Positions 12,180 to 21,555 of a DNA stretch of 64,000 bases are shown here, piece by piece. The notes beneath the pieces were generated by a model, which ran no database searches, had not been told where the DNA came from, and worked only from the letters and a program-made list of their open reading frames with translations. A program made the position numbers and the translations under genes. The stretch comes from Trichaptum fuscoviolaceum (lineage: Eukaryota; Basidiomycota; Agaricomycetes; Hymenochaetales; Trichaptaceae): contig CAJSYZ010000011.1 in assembly GCA_910574455.1 (NCBI GenBank), positions 1,178,001 to 1,242,000 of the forward strand, read 5' to 3'. Position 1 is the stretch's first letter, and every line of letters begins with the position of its first letter.

Positions 12180-13379
12180 ATGCAGAACGCTACACCGCCT
12201 GTTCCTGCGCCCGGAGGCCCTCCTGGAGCGCCCCCCGTCGCACCCGTGCAGGCACCCGTACCCCCACAACCCCCAACTATGGATGAGGCGACTCAGGCTA
12301 TGCTGAACCAGTATATGGCCCCCTGGAGGGAGCAGATCGATCAGTTGCTTCAGCAGAATGCATACTTGAAGGGAGCGCTCGAAACGCGCGTCGCCGAACC
12401 GCGCGGTACGAAGGGTCCGAAGATTCCACCCCCAGGCTTGTTTTACGGCCCCAAGGGCGATGCCGCGGACAAGGACAAGCTTTCGTACGAAGCTTGGTCC
12501 GGTCAGGTACGGAACTACATCTCTATGCGCCCGCACGAGTTCCCGGACGAGCGTACGAAGTGCCAGTTCGCTGCGACTTACCTTCGAGGCCCTGCAGACG
12601 AGTGGGTGCGTCCCTACATGGACTCGATCCACAAGGGCGAGCCGGTCGCCATTTTCGACAAGTTGGACACTTTCTTGGAGTCTCTGGCTGCTGGATATGG
12701 TGAAGCTGATGCTGTTGCTGCTGCTGAGAACGAAATTATGGCTCTCAGGCAGACTGGAACCGTGGCTGAGTATGCTGCTCGCTACAGGGCTCTCAAGGTC
12801 AAGACCAAGTGGGTTGCTGACGATAAACCATGGATTGCTTGGTTCCGGTACGGACTTTCGAACCGTTTTCGTACGGACCTGACGCTCAAGAAGATGCCTG
12901 AGGACTTTGATGGGTATGTGAAGGCCTGTTGTGTCTACGATGATGAGCTGCGAGCCATCCGTGCCACAACTCGTACCAACCCCATCCCTCAGCGCACTGG
13001 AACTGCTTTCCAGACGCGTCAGACGTCGAACTCGAACCAGCCTCGTACCGGCTCGAGCCACCGTGACCCGAACGCGATGGAGGTGGACCAGATCAGTAGG
13101 GAAGAGGCGCTGCGCAAGGGGTTATGCTTCCACTGTGGCGAGAAAGGTCATATGTCCGCCAAGTGCCCCAAGCGCCACGCGTCTAATACCTCGAACCGTA
13201 CGAACGTCAGTACGGCCTCGACACCCCAGGTACCGGCCCCAGCTCCCACTGCTTCGATCTCTGACGTCTCGGACGAGACCCCCCTCGTACCGAGCGGTAC
13301 GACCGAACGCCCAATCTCTGTTTCTGATGCTGCCAAAGTCCTTATGGCGCACCTCTCGAAGGAATCGGGTTTCAACTAG
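12180..13379 (+). CDS. Gypsy-1 Gag
   Basis: 399 codons, ATG at 12180, stop TAG at 13377-13379. Pro-rich N-terminus, a short heptad-like stretch (about residues 35-60, MLNQYMAPWREQIDQLLQQ), then a retrotransposon-gag capsid-like domain (about 95-260; motifs AATYLRGPADEW and LRQTGTVAEYAARYRAL), and a CCHC zinc knuckle CFHCGEKGHMSAKC near residue 316. It forms the virus-like particle and binds element RNA. The stop codon is embedded in a -1 frameshift signal that gives access to pol. Confidence 0.93.
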   Translation: MQNATPPVPAPGGPPGAPPVAPVQAPVPPQPPTMDEATQAMLNQYMAPWREQIDQLLQQNAYLKGALETRVAEPRGTKGPKIPPPGLFYGPKGDAADKDKLSYEAWSGQVRNYISMRPHEFPDERTKCQFAATYLRGPADEWVRPYMDSIHKGEPVAIFDKLDTFLESLAAGYGEADAVAAAENEIMALRQTGTVAEYAARYRALKVKTKWVADDKPWIAWFRYGLSNRFRTDLTLKKMPEDFDGYVKACCVYDDELRAIRATTRTNPIPQRTGTAFQTRQTSNSNQPRTGSSHRDPNAMEVDQISREEALRKGLCFHCGEKGHMSAKCPKRHASNTSNRTNVSTASTPQVPAPAPTASISDVSDETPLVPSGTTERPISVSDAAKVLMAHLSKESGFN

Positions 13380-13412
13380 GGTCTCAGCGCATCGTCGCGC
13401 CGCTCGAGACCC
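13367..13412 (+). promoter_or_regulatory. Gypsy-1 candidate -1 ribosomal frameshift signal
   Basis: Heptamer G GGT TTC (13367-13373) lies in the gag frame, followed by a 5-nt spacer AACTA. Then comes a stem GGGTCTCAGCG (13379-13389) pairing with CGCT-C-GAGACCC (13401-13412, one bulged C), loop 11 nt. The gag TAG ends on the first stem base. Shifting -1 leaves an open frame from the heptamer through the first pol ATG at 13457. Gypsy-2 has the same geometry with a different, compensated stem. Confidence 0.7.
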
Positions 13413-13456
13413 ATAACCGATTCTCTTGTTTAGAAAATGATGTCCCAGTCCCTTCT

Positions 13457-16400
13457 ATGTCTACTAGTATACAGTCAATAGACAAGAAGTTGCGCCGGTT
13501 CATTCGTTTTCCTGTGAGAGTTAGCGATGGCAGAAAGATTTTATGGATGAGAGCCTTCTTAGACAGTGGGGCCTCATCGATATTTATTAACCGTACGGTT
13601 GTCGAACGGTTCGGGCTCCGTACGAGACCGTTGGTCCCTCGTACGCGGTTGTACAACGCAGACAACTCTTTGAACAATGTGGGCTGGCTCACAGATGAAG
13701 TGCCGATTAGTTTAACAGTTGGATCGCACACTGAGAACGTGACTGCAGTAGTGGCGGACATTGGGGATTATCCCCTGATTATTGGGGTCGATTGGCTGCG
13801 ACTCCACAACCCAGAGATCGACTGGGCGAACGACCAGATGACTTTTACGCGCTGTGCGAAGGCCTGTCAGCCTCGTACGGACCGTACGGAGTTTCAGATG
13901 GAAGGTCCCCCGGAGTCAGACGCAGTGCGCACGGCTTGTACGGAGACCTCGAACCGCGCACGCCGCGCGAAGCCTCGGCCACCTCCTCGAACTCGAGTGA
14001 CGGTAGCTGAGCTCGAGGACGAACCGTACGACTCGGGTGGTACGGACGAACAGGTTAGCGAAAGAGATAAGGTTCCGCCAGGCTTCCGGTATTCTGAGAA
14101 GTATTGGGATGTTTATCACGATTCTGAGGAATTCTTTGTCACGGATGACCCGGATTTCGCACAGCGGATCGCCGCTTCGTACACCTGGTCGCAGGCAATT
14201 GCTGAGAAGACTGCAGTGAAGGAAGGCGAGAAGTCGTTCGAAGAACTCGTACCGCCGCAGTACCGCGATTTCGCCAAAGTCTTCTCGAAGGACCGGGCAG
14301 AACGCCTCCCCACCCGTAAACCGTACGACCATGCGATCGACCTCGTACCGGGTGCGGTACCTTCTTACAGTAAGATCTATCCCATGGCGCCGAACGAGCG
14401 TACGGCGCTGAAGGAATTCATCGAGGAGAACTTGAGGAAGGGGTACATTCGACCCTCCAAGTCTCCGGCTGCGGCTCCGGTCTTCTTTATCAAGAAGAAG
14501 GACGGTTCACTGCGCATGGTGGTAGATTATCGCAAGCTCAATGCGATGACTGTGAAGAACAGGTACCCACTGCCTCTCACCACTGAGCTAGTCGATGCCT
14601 TGAAGAAAGCAAAGGTGTTTACGACCTTAGACCTTCGATCCGGGTACCACAACGTACGGATGAAGGAAGGAGACGAGTGGAAAGCGGCCTTTCGTACGCA
14701 GGAAGGCCACTTCGAACCAACGGTGATGACCTTCGGACTCACCAATGCTCCGGCGACATTCCAGCACATGATGAACGACATCTTCAAAGATCTGAATGGG
14801 GTGATTGTGATCATCTATCTTGACGATTTGCTGATTTTCTCTGAGAATGAGGAAGATCATGTCGAGCACGTTCGTACCGTACTCGAACGGCTCGAGAAGC
14901 ACGACCTGTTTGTCAAGCCAGAGAAGTGTAAGTTCCACCAGTCTTCTGTGGAATACCTAGGCATGGTTATCGGAGCCGGTACGGTTTCGATGGACCCGGC
15001 CAAGGTCAGTGCGGTTCTGGAGTGGCCTACACCTGCAAAGGTCAAGGATATTCAAGCCTTCCTCGGCTTTGCGAACTTCTATCGCCGGTTTATCGAGGAT
15101 TACTCCCGGATCGTACGGCCTATGACCGAACTGCTTCGAAAGGACGTCCGGTTCGAGTGGGGTACGAGACAACAAGCCTCGTTCGACGAGTTGAAGCGTC
15201 GATTCACTCAAGCACCGGTACTGGCCATGCCTGACCTCGAGAAACCATTTATTCTTGAGTGTGACGCTTCTGACTTTGCGACAGGAGCAGTACTGTCGCA
15301 GGTCGGTACGGACGGTACGATTCATCCGGTGGCTTTCTACTCGAAATCGCTAAATGATGCGGAGCGAAACTATGAGATCTATGATAAGGAGCTACTGGCT
15401 ATCGTACGGTCGCTCGACGAGTGGAGACATTATCTCGAAGGGTCTCCACACAAGATCGATGTTGTCTCGGACCACAAGAACCTGCTCTACTTCTCTGAAG
15501 CTCGCAATCTCACTCGCAGACAAGCTCGCTGGAGTATTTTTCTCAGTCGGTTCGACTTCACGATCCGACATCGCCCTGGCCGGCTTGGGGGCAAGCCAGA
15601 CGCGATGTCACGTCGTACCGACCTCGAACCAAATGGTCCGGACAACACGAACCGGACTCTGTTGGACAGAGACTTGTTTCGCCTGCACGCGATGCGTCGA
15701 GGCATGGTACGGCTCGAGGGGGACACGGCGTTGTTGCGAAGGATCCGGAGTTCGAAGAGTTGGGATGAGGAATTGGTAGAGGCGATCGAGGCACTGAAGG
15801 GGAAGGCCCCTGTGTCCTTGAAGAAGGAGTTGGAGGACTGGAACACGGAGGATGGACTGCTGCTGTACCGAGGGAAGGTCTATGTACCGAAGGACGAGGA
15901 AATTCGGCGAGATATTGTGAAATTACATCATGATTCTCTGCCAGTGGGACACCCCGGACGGTGGAAGACGTACGAGCTGGTGAGTCGCAACTATTGGTGG
16001 CCAGGGATGTCTTCTTTTGTCGAGCGGTACGTGTCCGGGTGCGATACCTGTATGCGCACCAAGAATATTCCCCAAAGACCCGTCGGACCGCTCGAACCGA
16101 ACGAGGTACCGTCCGGACCATGGCAGACCATCTCCTGCGACTTTATCACGCAGCTGCCACCGTCTGAGGGTTTCGACGCGATCTTTGTGGTGGTTGACCG
16201 GCTCACCAAGCAGGCGCACTTCGTACCAACGACGTCCGACGTCGACTCGACTCGTACGGCCGAACTGTTCGTGTCCGAGGTTTGGAAACACCATGGTACG
16301 CCTCGAAAAATCATCTCGGACCGCGGGCCACAGTTTGTATCACGCTTCATGAAGGAGTTCTTCAAGCGACTTGGTATTAAAGGTGCTACTTCGACTTCTT

Positions 16401-17188
16401 TCCACCCTCAGACTGATGGTCAGACCGAACGAGTAAATCAGGAGCTCGAACAGTATCTTCGAGCCTTCACAGATGTTAGGCAGGAGAACTGGGCTCGGCT
16501 GCTGCCTATGGCCGAGTTTGCGCACAATACTCGTGCGCATTCAGCCACTCGGACCTCGCCGTTCGCGCTCTTGTACGGGTACGAGCCCGGGTTCGCCATC
16601 GTACCGAGTACGGGTCTTTCGACCGTACCAGCAGCTGATGACCGTCTAGACATGCTGAAGAAGGCTCAGGACGATGCCCAGGCCGCGTTGGAAGTTGCTG
16701 CGGATCGTATGAAGCGCTACTACGACCAGCACCGTACGGACGTACCAGACATCGAACCAGGTGATCGTGTCTGGCTAGAGGCTCGCAATATAGCCTTGCC
16801 AGGTGCCAGGAAGCTCAACCATCGTCGACTCGGTCCGTACGAGGTCGTACGAAAGCTAAGTCCGCTAAACTATGAGCTGAAACTTCCAGCTTCGATGAAG
16901 GTGCACCCAGTCTTCCATGTCTCGCTCCTGACCAAGTACCAGTCGGACACGATCCCCGGACGCGTACAGACCCCTCCAGAGCCCGTACCAATCAATGGGG
17001 ACATTGAGTACGAAGTTCAGGAGATACTGAACTCGCGTCGTACGGGCCGTACGCAGAAACTTCAGTATTTGGTTCGATGGAAGGGTTACCAGTCGGACGA
17101 AGATACCTGGCTCGACGCGGCTAATATGGAACACGCCCAAGCTCGAATTCGTGCTTTCCATCGCAAATACCCATTGGCGGTACGGTGA
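13457..17188 (+). CDS. Gypsy-1 Pol: protease, reverse transcriptase, RNase H, integrase, chromodomain
   Basis: 1243 codons from the first ATG; the frame is open upstream into the gag end, so the product is probably a Gag-Pol fusion made by -1 frameshifting. Domains in order: aspartic protease with LDSGASS (catalytic Asp about residue 36); RT with FIKKKDGSLRMVVDYRKLN, FGLTNAPATFQ and YLDD (residues 454-457); RNase H with ECDASDFATGAVLSQ and YDKELLAI; integrase HHCC zinc finger (H-H-C-C, about 825-870, ending CDTCMRTK); the integrase DDE core (CDFITQLP, SDRGPQF, PQTDGQTERVNQELEQ); and a C-terminal chromodomain (YLVRWKGYQSDEDTW, about 1205-1220). Chromodomain integrases direct insertion to heterochromatin, fitting insertion in another transposon. 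No disruptive mutation seen. The stop precedes the polypurine tract. Confidence 0.96.
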   Translation: MSTSIQSIDKKLRRFIRFPVRVSDGRKILWMRAFLDSGASSIFINRTVVERFGLRTRPLVPRTRLYNADNSLNNVGWLTDEVPISLTVGSHTENVTAVVADIGDYPLIIGVDWLRLHNPEIDWANDQMTFTRCAKACQPRTDRTEFQMEGPPESDAVRTACTETSNRARRAKPRPPPRTRVTVAELEDEPYDSGGTDEQVSERDKVPPGFRYSEKYWDVYHDSEEFFVTDDPDFAQRIAASYTWSQAIAEKTAVKEGEKSFEELVPPQYRDFAKVFSKDRAERLPTRKPYDHAIDLVPGAVPSYSKIYPMAPNERTALKEFIEENLRKGYIRPSKSPAAAPVFFIKKKDGSLRMVVDYRKLNAMTVKNRYPLPLTTELVDALKKAKVFTTLDLRSGYHNVRMKEGDEWKAAFRTQEGHFEPTVMTFGLTNAPATFQHMMNDIFKDLNGVIVIIYLDDLLIFSENEEDHVEHVRTVLERLEKHDLFVKPEKCKFHQSSVEYLGMVIGAGTVSMDPAKVSAVLEWPTPAKVKDIQAFLGFANFYRRFIEDYSRIVRPMTELLRKDVRFEWGTRQQASFDELKRRFTQAPVLAMPDLEKPFILECDASDFATGAVLSQVGTDGTIHPVAFYSKSLNDAERNYEIYDKELLAIVRSLDEWRHYLEGSPHKIDVVSDHKNLLYFSEARNLTRRQARWSIFLSRFDFTIRHRPGRLGGKPDAMSRRTDLEPNGPDNTNRTLLDRDLFRLHAMRRGMVRLEGDTALLRRIRSSKSWDEELVEAIEALKGKAPVSLKKELEDWNTEDGLLLYRGKVYVPKDEEIRRDIVKLHHDSLPVGHPGRWKTYELVSRNYWWPGMSSFVERYVSGCDTCMRTKNIPQRPVGPLEPNEVPSGPWQTISCDFITQLPPSEGFDAIFVVVDRLTKQAHFVPTTSDVDSTRTAELFVSEVWKHHGTPRKIISDRGPQFVSRFMKEFFKRLGIKGATSTSFHPQTDGQTERVNQELEQYLRAFTDVRQENWARLLPMAEFAHNTRAHSATRTSPFALLYGYEPGFAIVPSTGLSTVPAADDRLDMLKKAQDDAQAALEVAADRMKRYYDQHRTDVPDIEPGDRVWLEARNIALPGARKLNHRRLGPYEVVRKLSPLNYELKLPASMKVHPVFHVSLLTKYQSDTIPGRVQTPPEPVPINGDIEYEVQEILNSRRTGRTQKLQYLVRWKGYQSDEDTWLDAANMEHAQARIRAFHRKYPLAVR

Positions 17189-17233
17189 CCGTACGGATCG
17201 GTACGAACACGCACGCTGTTTAGCAGCGTCCTT

Positions 17234-17245
17234 GGAGGGGGGTAA
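17234..17245 (+). promoter_or_regulatory. Gypsy-1 polypurine tract
   Basis: GGAGGGGGGTAA directly before the 3' LTR; primes plus-strand cDNA. The same 12 bases precede the gypsy-2 3' LTR. Confidence 0.85.
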
Positions 17246-17825
17246 TGTCAGGAATCGCCACGGATTTACTTATTGTTTTCTTTTATTTTCCTTTTACTTA
17301 TGATTTACTGATGTTTTTAGTTACTTTCGATTCCTGACATCGTACGAGACACTCGTACGGTCTCGTACGGTCAGCGGTACGCGCTCGGTACGAAGCCCGT
17401 ACGGCGCGTACACCTTTGCATCTGTCTGCACACGGGATTATTGTTTCTTTTCATTCTATTCACTAACGGACACCTTTTGGTGCGCTTGGGTTCAAACCCG
17501 GCGCGCCAGCGATGCTTATTCATCTTTCTATTTGTATTTCAAATTCGGATCGGACCACGGGTCCGTACGGACGGTGGCTTGGAGGAACTGTATAGTTCCT
17601 CCTGCGCTTGCCAAAGGCGCCCGTCCGCCTGAGAAGCACTCCACTTTTGGCCTCTTGTCAAGTGCTTCCCAGGTGACGTTATATTTGTGCTTCTGATGTG
17701 TAGAATAGCTTAATTGACTTGTCAAGTGCTTCCCAGAGTGTGGAACCGCTTTGCATAGCCGCTGATCGTCCGATTTACGTTGTCCGAGGTCCTGAGAACG
17801 CATAGAACCACTCTGTGTCGTAACA
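17246..17825 (+). repeat. Gypsy-1 3' LTR
   Basis: 580 bp, same start and end as the 5' LTR and no difference that I could see by eye. Followed directly by the CCGGC target duplication. Confidence 0.95.
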
Positions 17826-17979
17826 CCGGCCAATCTTCGGTTTCATTAGCAGGGGTAGGAGGAGGTGGGAGAGACGGGGTTTTAAAGGTATCGGGGTGAA
17901 ATCTGACTTTGCGGTGGCGGGCAATGGCTTCTGCAAAGGCGGTTGTCGATGCTTCGATGAGTTTGTCCTGTAGAGACAT
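17826..17979 (-). pseudogene. Tyrosine recombinase (YR) of the DIRS-like element, N-terminal part
   Basis: ATG at 17979 (M-S-L-Q-D-K-L-I-E-A-S), 81 bases after the RT-RNase H stop. It runs 51 codons to the gypsy-1 insertion, ending N-E-T-E-D-W-P. The open frame seen to continue past 17826 is gypsy LTR sequence, not recombinase. The rest of the gene is at 11503-10574. Confidence 0.8.
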
Positions 17980-18060
17980 GATAGAAGGTGGTAGGGAGCA
18001 CGCAAGGGGCGGGACGAGCTTATAAGAACAGAGCGGCTGACAATGACATTAAATTCCAGA

Positions 18061-19439
18061 CTACATGCGAGTCAACAGGGTTACAAGGTCTTGGTCTAAT
18101 TTAATTTTTGTCTTAAGGCGGCTGGCATTGGAAGGTAAAATACCACAAGAAATGGGGTCGGCTGGATTGTCTTGACTACGAATGTATTTAGTGGAAAGAA
18201 AGGAATCATGATTTAACAGAGTAGAGGAGAGACGTGATAAGGACGCATTTTGCGAGGCACCCCGGGAAAAATTTGAATTAATGGCACCGATGACACCTTG
18301 GTTGTCGGAATGAATTAAAAAATGGGAATTGCGAGGGTGAACGGAGCACAAGAGGGAAACAGCGAGTTCAACGGCGATCATCTCAGCCCAGCCTATGGAG
18401 AAATCGGGGGAAAAAGTATTTGAAGCGATTCGAAAAGCGGCCCATTTTTTATTGATTAGTATGCCAATGCCCCAAGAAGTGGAGGCGTCGACATAAATTT
18501 GTAGGGGAAGAATGGAAGGCGGTGTAGCAATTTTGCAGCCAAAGAAATCTTTAGAAAGCTCTGATGACCACCAGCGAATGTCGTTGCTGAGTGGCACGGG
18601 GACGGATAGGGAAAGAAAGGGGGAAGCGTTGGGGGGAAAGCGGGCAACGAAAGATCGCAGTCCGTGAAGGCGAGTGCGAGCAGTTCTGTAGATTAAGCAG
18701 CAATGATTAAGCGAGCCAAGTAAGGTCTGAGCGGAGCGTAAAGTATGTTTATCTTCTGAAATCCATGAGTCACAGCGGTTTGCGAATTTGAGTTTTTTAT
18801 TTTGAGGAAGCTGAACAGTGCGAGCCGATATGTTCCAGAGGAAGCCGAGGTAAGTGAAAGAATTGTCGAAATCATGAAATTTGGGTAAAGACCAAGGTAG
18901 ACCAAGTTTGTTTGCGGTGGAGAATACGAGAGAAGAGTCATAGGAATAATGATATGGAAAACATGAGGAGGTTGGAAATCTGAAGAATATTAAATCGTCG
19001 ACCCATTTGAGAACCTGTTGGGCTCCGTAAGCCTGAACGATAGCAACGAAGCAGTCTGCGACGCGACCGAAAAGCCCAGCGGAACTAGCGGAGCCGAAAG
19101 CGACGCAATGATCTAAATAAATGCTATCGTTCCACGATACGCAGAAATGTCGTTGATCTTCAGGGTGGACCGGGATATTTCGATATGCGCTGTCAACATC
19201 AAAAACAGCGACTTGTGTGCCAGGGGGAGCTCTTGCAACAGAGAAATAACACTGGGCGAATGTGCCCCATTCACAAGGGAAATCATCTGAATTAATTTCT
19301 GAATTGACGGACGAGACGAGAGGGTCGTTGCGAGGAAACGAGAGATCCTGAATTACGCGGTGCTTGTCTGAATTTGGTTTGGGAACAACCCCAAGGGGAG
19401 CTGTGCGAAAAGCTCCGATGAGAGCAAGAAGTTGAGAGG
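18061..19439 (-). pseudogene. DIRS-like reverse transcriptase-RNase H, main part
   Basis: Continues the RT start at 26450-26146 once gypsy-2 and one AGAGG copy are removed (join reads G-R-Y-S-G-P-Y-S-A-S-Q-L-L-A-L-I). RT motifs: GVVPKPNSDKHRVIQDLS, FDVDSAYRNIPVHPEDQ, FGSASSAGLFGRVAD and the catalytic WVDD (in QQVLKWVDDLIFF). RNase H: IYVDASTSWGIG (first catalytic Asp), a Glu-containing helix (GWAEMIAVELAV), IHSDNQGVIGAI and YIRSQDNPADPIS. The stop is at 18061-18063. The frame is otherwise intact; only the gypsy-2 insertion breaks it. Upstream bases 19671-19440 of the open frame belong to the gypsy-2 LTR, not the gene. Confidence 0.88.
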
Positions 19440-20257
19440 TGTCGAGATCCCGGGCTCCTTTTCTCATTTCCCGCACTTTCCCGCCAAGGATCCCGACATG
19501 AGCAGACAAACCCGCGGGGAGAATCCCGCCATTGGATTCCCCGCGCGAAACCTCATTCCCGAATCGCACGATCCCATGCTCACGTGACTTATCCCGCACC
19601 ACCGTCCCGGCAACCATGCACGCATACACACACTCATTTACGACGACCCGCCACGGCACACGTACATTCACTTATCAACATACGCTCATTAATCCGTTAG
19701 TACCTCAAGGTGACGACCTGCAACAGTCTGGCATACCTAGTCTGGCTAGTCGCGGCCCCGGACCGGACGCTGACGTCCACGGACAGGCCGTAGCCATCTG
19801 GAGAGACGGGATAGACATGCCTAGCAGTGCGGTCGTAGCATGTATCGTTTGTAGTAGATAGGTGCGCATTGCGCAAGGACACTTAGCGTAGATTAACTAT
19901 ACAGTCTTTACGAAGTAGATAAATAGCTGTAGGCATCGTAAGGAGCACCCCACTTTTGACCTCTTGTGGAGTGCTTCCTTAGGTGCGATCTCTCTCTTTT
20001 CTCCTGTGTAGTTAGTTGCGCAATACTTACTTGTGGAGTGCTTCCTTAGGGATCCGCTTACTTGACGTTCAAAGCAGTGAAGAGTCCTAGCTGGCCTTGA
20101 GAATCCCGCGACGCGCCTGGATAGAATCCCGCGCGTTTCCCGCCTGAATTCCCACGCTCGTTCCCCGTCGCGAATCCAGATTCCTGAACGCGGGTTCTTG
20201 TCGCGAATTCCAGTTTCCCGAAACTGTTTCCCGCTACAATTCCCGACGGTCGTAACA
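19440..20257 (+). repeat. Gypsy-2 5' LTR
   Basis: 818 bp. Both ends are studded with TCCCG (about 14 copies, concentrated in the first 190 and last 170 bases). The self-primer copy ACTTTTGACCT is at 19952-19962, followed by a direct repeat CTTGTGGAGTGCTTCCTTAG at 19963-19982 and 20030-20049. Confidence 0.95.
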
Positions 20258-20270
20258 TTAGGTCAAAAGT
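19952..20270 (+). promoter_or_regulatory. Gypsy-2 self-priming pair: LTR 19952-19962 and primer-binding site 20260-20270
   Basis: AGGTCAAAAGT (20260-20270) begins two bases after the LTR and is the exact reverse complement of ACTTTTGACCT at 19952-19962. Compared with gypsy-1, one position has changed on both sides (G-C pair to A-T pair), so pairing is maintained. Confidence 0.8.
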
Positions 20271-20346
20271 CCTGGCTCACCGCCGCTCGGACTCGACACC
20301 CTCACGCTCTTTACTTCTACCCCCGCACCCGTACCGCCGACCAGCG

Positions 20347-21555
20347 ATGTCATCCCACCAGGAATGGGGAGGACTCGCAGATACCTTCGCTTTCCCGTCC
20401 CCGAGCTCCTCGATGGAGGAAGACAAACTCCAGCCCATCCTTGATCGCCTCGACACCCTCGAAAAACGCTACTCCAAGTTAGTCAACGAACACAATCAGG
20501 TTCAGAACACTGTCGCCCAGCTCAAGCACGCCAACCAGGCGTTAGAAGCCCAAATCGCGAGCCAGCCCGCCTCCCCGTCTGGGGGTGGAGCAGGGCTCAA
20601 GATGAAGCTTCCCGACACCTTCGAAGGCGAACGAGCCAAGCTGGAAAACTGGATTCACCAGATTAAGCTCTACCTGTTCGGACAACATCCGGGGCTGGAC
20701 GAAACCCGCAAGGTCGCATTCGCCCTGATGCTACTGCGGGGACCGGCGCAAGACTGGGCACGACCCATTCTAGATCGACTCCAGGACATCCCGACACCGC
20801 CAGAAGCCGCCAGCCTGGAGGCCCTGTTCGCCGCCCTTCGCGCCTCTTACGGAGAAATCGATGCAGACAAAGCCGCAGCCGACAAGCTGATGCGCCTACG
20901 CCAGACAGGAACGGTCGCCGAGTTTGCGTCGCAATTCCGTGCCCTCCAAGCCCTCACCGGGTGGCCCAAGGACGCGACGACGGATGTCATCTACCTCGAC
21001 ATGTTCCGGAAGGGACTCAAAGACCAGGTTCGCCAGCACATCGCCAGCACAGAGGCGAAGGATATGAAATTCGATGCCTACGTCAACTGGGTTTCCGAGA
21101 CGGACGAGAAGCTAAGGCTCGCACACGCCTATGGACCAGTATCGAAGCCAGCGGCTACGCCCCGAAGCAATCCCGGCACCACTAGTTCAGCTCCGCGTAC
21201 GATCCCGACTGCGGGCGCAAGCTCGACGAAGGATCCCAACGCGATGGAGATTGACAGGGTGCGCCGGGAGCGCAGGAGTAAGGGACTATGCTACTACTGC
21301 GGAGAGAAAGACCATCTGGTGAGCGATTGCCCAACGCGACCGCCATCCCGAAACCTAAAAGCTACGAAATCCACGTCCCCGTCGAGCCCATCGCCCCCCG
21401 CGCTCCAGTCGTTCGAAGAAACGCTCAAACGTATGGCAGAACAGTACGTCCAGAATGTGCAGCAGTCCGTGCTACAGAACGCATTCGCCGCCATGACGCC
21501 CGCCACCAAGAACGTTCACAATCCCGAAGCCCCGCCCCCAGCGGATTTTCAGTAG
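20347..21555 (+). CDS. Gypsy-2 Gag
   Basis: 402 codons, ATG at 20347, TAG at 21553-21555. It has an N-terminal coiled coil (about residues 20-70, LDRLDTLEKRYSKLVNEHNQ), a capsid-like gag domain (ALMLLRGPAQDWARP, LMRLRQTGTVAEFASQFRAL), and a CCHC knuckle CYYCGEKDHLVSDC near residue 315, with Asp where Gly is usual. Homologous to gypsy-1 Gag across the capsid region. The stop codon again lies inside a frameshift-type signal. Confidence 0.92.
   Translation: MSSHQEWGGLADTFAFPSPSSSMEEDKLQPILDRLDTLEKRYSKLVNEHNQVQNTVAQLKHANQALEAQIASQPASPSGGGAGLKMKLPDTFEGERAKLENWIHQIKLYLFGQHPGLDETRKVAFALMLLRGPAQDWARPILDRLQDIPTPPEAASLEALFAALRASYGEIDADKAAADKLMRLRQTGTVAEFASQFRALQALTGWPKDATTDVIYLDMFRKGLKDQVRQHIASTEAKDMKFDAYVNWVSETDEKLRLAHAYGPVSKPAATPRSNPGTTSSAPRTIPTAGASSTKDPNAMEIDRVRRERRSKGLCYYCGEKDHLVSDCPTRPPSRNLKATKSTSPSSPSPPALQSFEETLKRMAEQYVQNVQQSVLQNAFAAMTPATKNVHNPEAPPPADFQ

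Larger units (their letters stand above)
11504..17825 (+). mobile_element. Gypsy-1: complete chromodomain Ty3/gypsy LTR retrotransposon
   Basis: 6322 bp, with two 580-bp LTRs (TG...CA ends) that look identical by eye, flanked by the 5-bp direct repeat CCGGC (11499-11503 and 17826-17830). It encodes gag (12180-13379) and pol (protease, RT, RNase H, integrase, chromodomain) with a -1 offset. The primer site is self-complementary rather than tRNA-like, and the polypurine tract is GGAGGGGGGTAA. All expected parts are open and the LTRs match, so it may be active or very recently so. It is inserted in the recombinase gene of the DIRS-like element in opposite orientation. Confidence 0.95.

Noticed and set aside
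19532..19861. 109-codon frame repeated at 25420-25749
   Set aside because: Both copies lie inside the gypsy-2 LTRs; repetition reflects the LTR, not a gene.
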